Source: Pseudomonadota bacterium (GTDB taxonomy: Bacteria > Pseudomonadota > Alphaproteobacteria > Sphingomonadales > Sphingomonadaceae). From it: a DNA stretch of 64,000 bases. The notes beneath the pieces are model-generated. The model was not told where the DNA came from, searched no databases, and was given only the letters and a program-made list of their open reading frames with translations. The DNA lies in NCBI GenBank assembly GCA_023391375.1, contig JAEWBB010000001.1, forward strand, positions 1 to 64,000. Reading direction: 5' to 3'. How positions within the stretch are numbered: position 1 is the first letter of the stretch; every line of letters starts with the position of its first letter. The translations under genes were made by a program, and so were the position numbers. Positions 52,409 through 58,843 of the stretch are shown here, piece by piece.

Positions 52409-53170
52409 TCAGGCGCTCGCTCGGATCCTCTCAGCTTGATCGGCGCGATGGTGGAGGTAGCGCGGATCGAAGCCAGCGACGTCTGCCAGTGCGCCGGGCC
52501 GCATGATCTTCAATTCCCCGTTTGCGAAATCCGCCAAACCTTCGTCGCGGAACTCCCGAAGCATACGGGAAACGTGGACGGAGGTGATCCCAAGCATGTC
52601 GGCCAGCATCTCTTGGGTAAGTGGAATGGCCGCGCTTTGACCATGCGTTCGCCCCGACGCCTCCGATCGAGTCCACAACTCGCAAAAGGCATGGGCCATG
52701 GCAGATCGTGCCGGCATGGCGCCGTTGCGCTCGACCCACTTCCGAGCCGTTGCCGCCTGTATCAGTGTCTCCCGCCACACCAGGTGCAGCACGTTCGGCC
52801 GCCGCGCCATCAGGGCGTGCAGGTTTTCATGGGGGATGAGGCCGATCACGCTGTCGGTGAGTGCGCACAGGTTCGCATCGACATGCTGGATATGCAGCGT
52901 TTCCAGCGACGGCGCATCGTCGGGGAGATGCACCGCCTGAATCCGAAATTGGCCCTGCGGACCGGTCGAATAGTGGGCCAGGAGCCCTTCGAGGACCACG
53001 ACGGTACAACTCGCCCGCTGGCCGACCTTCAAAATGTCCTTGTTGCGAGGAATTCCGCGAATGTTACCTTCTAAAGCGAGCAGTGCTGTTTCGTCGTCAT
53101 CTGAGACTTCGCCGATCACGGAAAGGCGACGGACGAGCGCTCTACCAATCTCTGATGTTTTCGTGGTCAT
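52409..53170 (-). CDS. Crp/Fnr-family transcriptional regulator (second)
   Basis: A 253-residue regulator of the same type as the one at 48.8 kb: an effector-like beta barrel (NKDILKVGQRASCTVVVLEG, ... HIQHVDANLCALTDSVIGLI) and a Crp-type HTH (IPLTQEMLADMLGITSVHVSRMLREFRDEGL). Both share the V-H-V-x-R recognition-helix pattern. A CAGGAG eight bases upstream supports ATG 53170. It converges on the hybrid kinase with a gap of three bases and lies downstream of the curli genes on the same strand. Effector unknown. Confidence 0.92.
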   Translation of the reverse strand: MTTKTSEIGRALVRRLSVIGEVSDDDETALLALEGNIRGIPRNKDILKVGQRASCTVVVLEGLLAHYSTGPQGQFRIQAVHLPDDAPSLETLHIQHVDANLCALTDSVIGLIPHENLHALMARRPNVLHLVWRETLIQAATARKWVERNGAMPARSAMAHAFCELWTRSEASGRTHGQSAAIPLTQEMLADMLGITSVHVSRMLREFRDEGLADFANGELKIMRPGALADVAGFDPRYLHHRADQAERIRASA

Positions 53171-53487
53171 CGCGCGACTCCTGGATAGCGGGAGCGCGTA
53201 ACATCTCTCAGGCACCGCTGTGCTAAGGCCGAAGGCGGCGATGCGCGGGCCTTACGCTTTTTCCGGCATTCCCGCAAATCGGCGATCTTACGCCTTCCCC
53301 CGACGACGCCGCGTCTCCCAGCCCTTTTTCGCTGCCGCCGAGCGCGAGGCGTGGGACTGGGAGGAGCGGCCCTTGTGCCCTCCGCGGTGCGAGGGTTCAT
53401 GGTTTCCCGAACGCCCGCGTCCGGGGATGGGCGCATTTCCACCATTCGCTATCTGTCGGGTTTCAGCGTCAAAGCCGCCCCATTGCG
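53171..53487. other. Gap between csgH and the second Crp/Fnr gene
   Basis: About 317 bases. It holds a possible small basic ORF (53288-53515, minus strand) and the promoter region of the regulator gene. No strong terminator or CCAAC-N4-GTTGG box was found here. Confidence 0.5.
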
Positions 53488-53515
53488 CTAATCCGATTGA
53501 GCGCTGCCCGCCCAT
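53288..53515 (-). CDS. Possible small basic protein after csgH
   Basis: A 75-residue frame with a Gly/His/Arg-rich middle and the C terminus RSAAAKKGWETRRRRGKA, a pattern I have seen ending small hypothetical proteins. It overlaps the csgH 3' end by 28 bases. No clear ribosome-binding site precedes the ATG, and the region is GC-rich, so chance is not excluded. Confidence 0.35.
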   Translation of the reverse strand: MGGQRSIGLAQWGGFDAETRQIANGGNAPIPGRGRSGNHEPSHRGGHKGRSSQSHASRSAAAKKGWETRRRRGKA

Positions 53516-53826
53516 TCGCGTTCGTAGCTCGTGCCGTTGTCGAGCGTGACGAACAGGTGGGCCCTGGCCCCGGACTGGACCGTGATGGTTGCTGCAGTCC
53601 TCGCCTGCCCCGGCGCGAAACGGCCGCTGTTCTGCGAGCGGTTTCCATGGTCGTCGGTGATTTCGAGCAGGTATTGCCCCCCGACTTCCGAATCGTCGCC
53701 GACCTGCAGGGTAATGACTGTGACGCCGGAGCGTTCCGCACTTTCCATCGTCAGCGGTTGGGGAGACGGCGTCATGGTGAGCCCTTCGAGAAAGAGGGAA
53801 ATCACGAGGGCAGCCACCGCAGTCAT
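53488..53826 (-). CDS. csgH: Curli assembly chaperone CsgH-like protein
   Basis: A 112-residue protein with a short hydrophobic N terminus (MTAVAALVISLFLEGL) and a single Ig-like beta domain: VTVITLQVGDDSEVGGQYLLEITDDHGNRSQNSGRF region, then QARTAATITVQSGARAHLFVTL. Size and strand pattern match CsgH, the alphaproteobacterial periplasmic protein that holds curlin monomers unfolded and inhibits fibre growth inside the cell. Its ATG overlaps the stop of the upstream unknown gene (ATGA). It is the last gene of the leftward curli operon. Confidence 0.75.
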   Translation of the reverse strand: MTAVAALVISLFLEGLTMTPSPQPLTMESAERSGVTVITLQVGDDSEVGGQYLLEITDDHGNRSQNSGRFAPGQARTAATITVQSGARAHLFVTLDNGTSYEREWAGSAQSD

Positions 53827-54539
53827 GGCTTCACCACGGGCGGGAGGAGGATGCCGATCGCAGCGGGGTCGGACAACGCCTTGTCGTCGGCCCCCGCTTC
53901 AGCAGAGGCCGGGGCAGCGGGTGTGGGCGGTGCAAGAACGATCGAAGCCAGCGCCTGCGTCGCGCTGTCGTCCACAGAAGCATTGCTTCCTGCCGTCCCC
54001 ATCGACGCATCGCGTGCAACCACTTCCGCAGCAGGGCTGACGCGGCCGCCGAGCAGCTTTTTTTCGACGCGCTGCAAAGGGACCTCGGGCGCCGGTCGTT
54101 CGAATTCACCGGCCCGCGCCTCGACCGGGTTACGGCACACCGACGGCTTGCCCTTGCCGGCCCGCTCGGGATCGCAGCGGTCGGTGCCGCCGATGGCCTT
54201 GGCCGGTTGCGGGGTGGACTGAGCGGTCGTCGATACCGCCGCGATGTCACGGGCGCGTCGTTCGGCCTGCTGGAGCTGGAGGATGCCGGGATCCCCCACC
54301 TTCGGCGACAACTGGTCAGTCGAAAGATCGATGGCGGGCAGGGATGGCGCGGAGACGATCGCGTCCCCCTGCCCGCCCAGCTGGTCGACCGCGATGTCCT
54401 TGCCTGCACCCGCGACCTGCTCGGGTGGGACGAGCGGTGGGGCAACGGCATAAGCCGTGGCCGCGAGCGCAGCGGTTCCAAGGGTCAACGCGGCCGACCA
54501 GCTAGCGTGTCTGGGTGATCTGGATGGCCATGCCGCCAT
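53823..54539 (-). CDS. Unrecognised 238-residue protein in the curli operon
   Basis: An N-terminal hydrophobic segment (about residues 14-36, SAALTLGTAALAATAYAVAP) works as a signal anchor or signal peptide. The rest is Ala/Pro-rich and probably largely disordered, with only two cysteines, in RCDPERAGKGKPSVCRNP, which could form a disulfide in the periplasm. It starts 38 bases before the end of the second curlin gene and overlaps csgH by ATGA, so it is translated with both. It is not CsgE, CsgC or CsgD. The position suggests a curlin chaperone, linker or surface anchor, unproven. Confidence 0.7.
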   Translation of the reverse strand: MAAWPSRSPRHASWSAALTLGTAALAATAYAVAPPLVPPEQVAGAGKDIAVDQLGGQGDAIVSAPSLPAIDLSTDQLSPKVGDPGILQLQQAERRARDIAAVSTTAQSTPQPAKAIGGTDRCDPERAGKGKPSVCRNPVEARAGEFERPAPEVPLQRVEKKLLGGRVSPAAEVVARDASMGTAGSNASVDDSATQALASIVLAPPTPAAPASAEAGADDKALSDPAAIGILLPPVVKP

Positions 54540-55254
54540 TTTGCATCACTCCCAAGTCACTGAGGTTATTCCCGTTCTGCGCCCAAACCAGCCGGTTGCC
54601 CTGGCCGTTCTGGGTCGCCGTCATGGTGTTGCCGTCACCGATCTGGGACAGCTTTGCCTGGTTGTTGCTGCCCGTCTGGTCGAGCTCCATCCGGTTGCTG
54701 TTCCCGGCCTGCGTCATCAGCGCGCCGTTGGACACCGCCCCCATCTGGTCCACGGTCATCCGGTTGCCGTTCCCGGCCTGGCCGACAAGCGCGACCTGTG
54801 CGCCCGAGCCATCCTGAAGGACCGTCAGCTGGTTTGAGTCGCCGTCCACGTCGGATTCGAGGTAATGCGCGCCCGTGCCACGCTGGTCGATGGCGGCCGC
54901 ATTGCCATCACCGTCCTGGCGGACATGCGCGAAGGTGGAATGGTTCGACTGGCGGATGACCGCGCGGTTGGTGTCGCCGACCTGGTCGATATAGGCGCCC
55001 GACAGGTTACCCTCGGGGCGCGGGATGCTGAACGGCGGCGGCGTGGTCGTGACGACCCCCTTGTTGCCGTTGCCCTGCGAACCGTCATTGCCATTGTTGC
55101 CACCGCACGGGTTGCCCGTGCCCACGCCCGGGCCACTGCCGCACGGGTCGCCCGGCGGGACGTGGTGATGGGGCGGATCGGCGAAGAGTGGCGCGGGCGA
55201 GAGCGCGGCCGCCATGAAGGCGGTGATCGCGATGCGTCCTAGTGCCTGATGCAT
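54502..55254 (-). CDS. Curlin-repeat protein, probable minor/nucleator subunit (CsgB-like)
   Basis: A 250-residue exported protein: signal peptide ending around LFADPPHHH, a Gly/Asn/Pro-rich spacer with two cysteines, then about 13 curlin half-repeats of 11-12 residues with the pattern xGxxNxxxxxQ (for example QAGNGNRMTVDQ, QTGSNNQAKLSQ, QIGDGNTMTATQ). It ends MAIQITQTR. By size and degenerate repeats it is more likely the minor or nucleating subunit. A GGAGG precedes the ATG. It is separated from the large curlin gene by a 12-bp GC hairpin. Confidence 0.85.
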   Translation of the reverse strand: MHQALGRIAITAFMAAALSPAPLFADPPHHHVPPGDPCGSGPGVGTGNPCGGNNGNDGSQGNGNKGVVTTTPPPFSIPRPEGNLSGAYIDQVGDTNRAVIRQSNHSTFAHVRQDGDGNAAAIDQRGTGAHYLESDVDGDSNQLTVLQDGSGAQVALVGQAGNGNRMTVDQMGAVSNGALMTQAGNSNRMELDQTGSNNQAKLSQIGDGNTMTATQNGQGNRLVWAQNGNNLSDLGVMQNGGMAIQITQTR

Positions 55255-55290
55255 ATCTCGATCCTCCGCGCGACAGAAAATTGAAAAGGT

Positions 55291-55321
55291 GGGGCGGCCG
55301 CCGCTCGGAGGCGGCCGCCCC
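55291..55321 (-). terminator. Strong hairpin between the two curlin genes
   Basis: GGGGCGGCCGCC-N7-GGCGGCCGCCCC, a perfect 12-bp GC stem, starting eight bases after the stop of the large curlin gene. On the transcribed strand it is followed by ACCTTTTC, a weak U run. It should terminate part of the transcripts or block 3' decay, so less mRNA would cover the second curlin, the unknown gene and csgH. Confidence 0.75.
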
Positions 55322-55328
55322 GAACCCG

Positions 55329-56882
55329 TTACAGCCCCTGGTTCACAGTGGCGGTGTTGCCGGTGCCGTCCTGATAGACGGACGAGATGTTGGCATTCGT
55401 CGACTGCGTGACGGTCGCGGTGTTCGACGCGCCCATCTGGGTGATCGTCGAGCTGTTCATGTCGCCCGACTGCAGGAGGTCGGCAGTGTTGCTGGTACCG
55501 CCCTGGACTACGCCGGAGTTGTTGCCGTTGCCGGTCTGGTCGACGTTGACGACCGCGTCACTGCCGAACTGATTGATCGACGAGCCGTTGTTGTTGCCCA
55601 ACTGGTGGACGCCATCAGCCAGAGCAATGTTGTTGCCTGCCGGGAAAGGAATTTCCGACGTGTTGTTCCGGCGAATGTTGTTGCCATTGCCGCTCTGGCT
55701 GAAGTTCGACGTATTCCCCGAACCTGCCTGCTCGACGAACGCCACGGTGTTGCGGCCGGTCTGGCCAACGCTCGAGGAGTTCGACGCCCCCGCCTGCTGG
55801 ATGTAGGCGAAGTTCGACGCACCGGCCTGGTTGACGGTCGACGCGAGGCTGGCACCCACCTGCTGCACGACCGCGTAGCCCGTGTAGTTCGGATCGTTGA
55901 GGACCGGCTGCCCCAGCTCGGAGCTGGTGTAGCCGAATTCGCCGCGGGCCGAGCTCTGCGCGACCGACGAGCTGTTCCCGGAACCGGTCTGGGTGACGCG
56001 GGCCGCGTTATCCGCCGCTGCCTGGTTGATCGCCGACGAGTTGCTGCTGCCCGACTGGCGGACGACGGCATCGTTGTTGGCGGCCGACTGGCTGATCGAC
56101 GAGGTTTCGTCGGCGCCCTGCTGGTTGACGTCGGCGAAATCGCCATTGCCCGACTGGCCGACCGTCGAGTTGGCGCGATCGCCATTGCTCTGCGAAACGA
56201 AGGCGGTGCCGGTCCCGCCGGTCTGGTTGACGATGCTGTCCGACGACCGGCCGGTCTGGCTGACCGTCGCGGCGTTGAGGCCGGTTCCGCCCTGCGTCAC
56301 GTAGCTGGCGTTATCCCAGCTGTTGTCCCCGCCGTCGTCGAGGCCCTGCGACACGGTCGCGTTGTTGCCGTTCGAGGACTGGACGATGGCTGACGTCTGC
56401 TTGTCGTCGTACTGCGTCACGCCAGCGGTATTCGCGTCACCCGACTGGCTGATCGATGAGTTGTTCGGCAACGCCGACGTCGCCGTCTTCTGGCGCACAT
56501 TGGCGGTGTTGTTGCTACCCGACTGGTCGATCGTCGAGATGCTGATCGGCTTCGCGCCCGGCGGATAGCTATTGCCGTCGACCGCCGGACCACCCGGATA
56601 GTTCGACCCGTCGTCTTCCTGGTTCAGCGTGGCGCGGTTGCCGTTGCCGCCCTGGTTGATCGACGACGAACCGCCAGTCTTGCCCTTCTGATTGACAGTC
56701 GCCGTGTTGCTGCCGCCCGACTGGACGACACCCGACACGTCATTCGCGCCGGCCTGGTGAACCGTGGCGGTGCTCAGCGTGCCCGTCTGCTGGACGGTCG
56801 ACATATTCTGTTGCGCATAGGCCGGGGTCGCGATCGCCAGCGCGGCGAGCGAGACCGTGGTGAAAAGAACCTTCTTCATCAT
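55329..56882 (-). CDS. Very long curlin, probable major amyloid subunit (CsgA-like)
   Basis: A 517-residue protein: signal peptide MMKKVLFTTVSLAALAIATPAYA and then about 37 half-repeats of 11-12 residues of the form xGxxNxxxVxQ (QTGSGNSSSVAQ, QAGSGNTSNFSQ, QTGNGNNSGVVQ). E. coli CsgA has 5 full repeats (10 halves). The array is broken by three longer inserts, near residues 70-95, 310-340 and 405-430. Such repeats stack into a beta-solenoid amyloid outside the cell. GGGAG precedes the double ATG; the second ATG (56879) has better spacing. A leader hairpin includes part of this site. Confidence 0.92.
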   Translation of the reverse strand: MMKKVLFTTVSLAALAIATPAYAQQNMSTVQQTGTLSTATVHQAGANDVSGVVQSGGSNTATVNQKGKTGGSSSINQGGNGNRATLNQEDDGSNYPGGPAVDGNSYPPGAKPISISTIDQSGSNNTANVRQKTATSALPNNSSISQSGDANTAGVTQYDDKQTSAIVQSSNGNNATVSQGLDDGGDNSWDNASYVTQGGTGLNAATVSQTGRSSDSIVNQTGGTGTAFVSQSNGDRANSTVGQSGNGDFADVNQQGADETSSISQSAANNDAVVRQSGSSNSSAINQAAADNAARVTQTGSGNSSSVAQSSARGEFGYTSSELGQPVLNDPNYTGYAVVQQVGASLASTVNQAGASNFAYIQQAGASNSSSVGQTGRNTVAFVEQAGSGNTSNFSQSGNGNNIRRNNTSEIPFPAGNNIALADGVHQLGNNNGSSINQFGSDAVVNVDQTGNGNNSGVVQGGTSNTADLLQSGDMNSSTITQMGASNTATVTQSTNANISSVYQDGTGNTATVNQGL

Positions 56883-57170
56883 TCAGCTCCCGTAAAAACG
56901 CCTACGGGGGACTCCAGAAATGACTGGCCTTTGCCGCAACATCGGCCCGCAAGCCGAACACGTTGCAAAACAAAGACCTTCTGGCGCATACTCCGGCCTG
57001 GTCCGGCCGTTTGGCCAGACCCGGCAGGAACCGTGCACACGCGTCCCCGTCGACCGGCGCGTCGGAGCTGCAACTCCGGCGCGCCCTTGTTTTGCGAAGC
57101 CCCGCCTCATTGCGGTGCCCCTACCCCAATCACCGGGATGACTTGACGTCCCGGTCCGCCCCTCCGCCCG
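56883..57170. other. Gap between csgG and the large curlin gene
   Basis: About 288 bases with no gene. It should hold a separate promoter for the curlin genes. A weak hairpin ACCGGG-N12-CCCGGT (57132-57155) follows csgG, and a 6-bp hairpin overlaps the curlin ribosome-binding site (56889-56908). Confidence 0.5.
56889..56908 (-). promoter_or_regulatory. Leader hairpin covering the curlin ribosome-binding site
   Basis: On the minus strand CCCGTA-GGCGTTTT-TACGGG forms a 6-bp stem with an 8-base loop; the last three G residues of the stem are the first bases of the GGGAG Shine-Dalgarno sequence of the curlin gene. A structure here could limit translation and respond to temperature or a small RNA. 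Prediction by eye. Confidence 0.45.
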
Positions 57171-58160
57171 TCAGGGCCGGAAATCCTTTTCTCGACCGGC
57201 CTTGGCTTCCTTGCCCGCAGTGCGCGACGTGGCGCGCTGCTCGGGGAAGCCGTCGGTCATCTTGACCGCCCGCTGCACGTCCTCGGCGCTGAACACGCCG
57301 TCACGCTCGTTGCGGTAGGCCCACAGATATTTGTAGCCGGCCTGCGGGTCGGCGAAGTTCCACAGCTTGAGGTCGACGCCCTCCATGACGAGTGCGTAGA
57401 CCGCCTTTTCGATCGCCTGCTGGAGCGCCACCTGGTCCGGCTCGTTGGTCGTGATCCCGGCCTCGGCCTGGAGCAGTTCCTTGAAGCCGACGAATTTGAA
57501 CGCGTTGGCGCCGATTGACTTGGAAGCGATGGTTTTCGATGCGGTGACCGAGGTCAGCACCTCGCCCGTCCGGACCGAAACGGCCCGCAGGTAAACGGTG
57601 ACGGTGTCCTGCCGGTATTCGCCATGCGCACCGATCCCCAGGAACGCCGCCCCGGCACCGCCGGTCATGGTGTTCGTGTCGTAACCGACGATCCCGCCTT
57701 CGAGCAGGACGCCGGCGAACAACAGCGAGGGCAAGGCCTGGGTGTTCACTTCTTCTTCGCCGAGATAGCGCTGGCGCATCTCGCGAATGATCTGCCGCTC
57801 GCTGAGCAGGTTCTTGAGGCTTTCGCGCTCGATCACCGTGAACCATTTGCGCCTGCCGGCATCCTGGAGCGCTTTGACCAAAATCGACCCGCCGCCCTGG
57901 GTAACGGCGCGCGACAAGGTCTGCCCGACCTCGCTCGGCTTGAACTGGCCGGTCTGGTCGCCGAACCCGTAGACCGCGATGGCGAGCGGCTGCTGCGGTG
58001 GCGGCAGTTCCTCGAGCAGTTGCTGGGTCTGCGTCTTGGCGGGAATGAAAGCGCGCGACTGCGTTTCGGGGAACGTGTCGCGACCGGAGTTGCCGACGGT
58101 GGCGCAACCGCTCGTGCCGAGCATCGCCAGGGCGGAAACGGTGAGGAGCAATGTCCGCAT
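57171..58160 (-). CDS. csgG: Curli secretion channel lipoprotein CsgG
   Basis: A 329-residue outer-membrane pore protein that exports curlin subunits. The signal peptide ends in a lipobox (AMLGTSGC). Family motifs: IAVYGFGDQTGQFKPS, FTVIERESLKNLLSERQIIRE, LFAGVLLEGGIVGYDTNT, the transmembrane hairpins around YRQDTVTVYLRAVSVRTGEV, and LKLWNF near the end. Compared with E. coli CsgG (277 residues) it has about 50 extra residues, mainly a C-terminal tail (MTDGFPEQRATSRTAGKE). ATG 58160 is six bases after GGGGA; ATG 58166 is too close. csgF ends ten bases upstream. Confidence 0.95.
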   Translation of the reverse strand: MRTLLLTVSALAMLGTSGCATVGNSGRDTFPETQSRAFIPAKTQTQQLLEELPPPQQPLAIAVYGFGDQTGQFKPSEVGQTLSRAVTQGGGSILVKALQDAGRRKWFTVIERESLKNLLSERQIIREMRQRYLGEEEVNTQALPSLLFAGVLLEGGIVGYDTNTMTGGAGAAFLGIGAHGEYRQDTVTVYLRAVSVRTGEVLTSVTASKTIASKSIGANAFKFVGFKELLQAEAGITTNEPDQVALQQAIEKAVYALVMEGVDLKLWNFADPQAGYKYLWAYRNERDGVFSAEDVQRAVKMTDGFPEQRATSRTAGKEAKAGREKDFRP

Positions 58161-58170
58161 CGCCATTCCC

Positions 58171-58617
58171 CTACGGTGCGACCGCGTAGATCGGCACGAC
58201 GATGGTCGTCGTCTCGCCGGTCGCGTCGTCGTAAATGTCGAGGGTCACCGATTCGAGCCCACGGTCGAACGTGATGGTCTGGCCGCCGAACGAGATCGTA
58301 CCATGCTGCTGCGGGTTCTCGCCGAAGATCGCGTCAACCAGCTGTCCCGACAGCGCCGAAAGCAGACGTGACTGAAGCTGGCGGGCGAAAATCTCGCCGA
58401 TCGACTGCTGGTTGGTGGAATTGGGATCCTTGAAGTCGTTCTGGGCATTGGCGATGCCCAGCAGGTGCGCGCTGTTGAACGGATTGCCCCCGAACGACGG
58501 ATCGATCGGCTTGTATGTGATGTCCTGCGCCGCGGCCGTTGCGGGGACCAGCCCCAGCCCGCCCGCCAACGCGATGAGCGCCATGCGCCCACGCCTGACT
58601 GTTACGCCACCCACCAT
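58171..58617 (-). CDS. csgF: Curli assembly protein CsgF
   Basis: A 148-residue exported protein. After a signal peptide (ALIALAGGLGLVPATAAAQ) the mature N terminus DITYKPIDPSFGGNPFNSAH LLGIANAQN is the classical CsgF segment that plugs into the CsgG pore. The C-terminal part (GQTITFDRGLESVTLDIYDD) is the family beta domain. CsgF couples secretion to nucleation at the surface. GGGGG before ATG 58617 supports this start. It is the first gene of the leftward curli set. Confidence 0.93.
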   Translation of the reverse strand: MVGGVTVRRGRMALIALAGGLGLVPATAAAQDITYKPIDPSFGGNPFNSAHLLGIANAQNDFKDPNSTNQQSIGEIFARQLQSRLLSALSGQLVDAIFGENPQQHGTISFGGQTITFDRGLESVTLDIYDDATGETTTIVVPIYAVAP

Positions 58618-58780
58618 GGATACCCCCTCAAACGCCACTCACTACAAGCGACTCGAACAAAACCGCGCTACATGGTTTGTTAACTCTGATTGAGAAATCA
58701 ATTCCCATGCCACGCTCCGGACGACTCGACGAGACCGCCCGGACCCGGCGACAAATGAACAAGAATTTAATTTTTGGCCT

Positions 58781-58795
58781 ATCCGTAAATTATAC
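58781..58795. promoter_or_regulatory. Palindrome in the csgF / MASE1 kinase divergent region
   Basis: CCGTA-AATTA-TACGG, perfect 5-bp arms, in an AT-rich stretch about 48 bases before the kinase start and 164 bases before the csgF start on the other strand. The location suits an operator for the adjacent FixJ-type regulator or another curli regulator. Confidence 0.4.
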
Positions 58796-58843
58796 GGGGC
58801 TCTATCAGCGCGATGTTGCGATAGGCTGTATCCCGGGGGGAAG

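Noticed and set aside
55242..56393. A 383-codon plus-strand frame opposite the curlin genes
   Set aside because: Its repeats (LADRRxVxxARL-like) are the complement of the curlin repeats; no start signal and the curlin reading has a signal peptide and family motifs.
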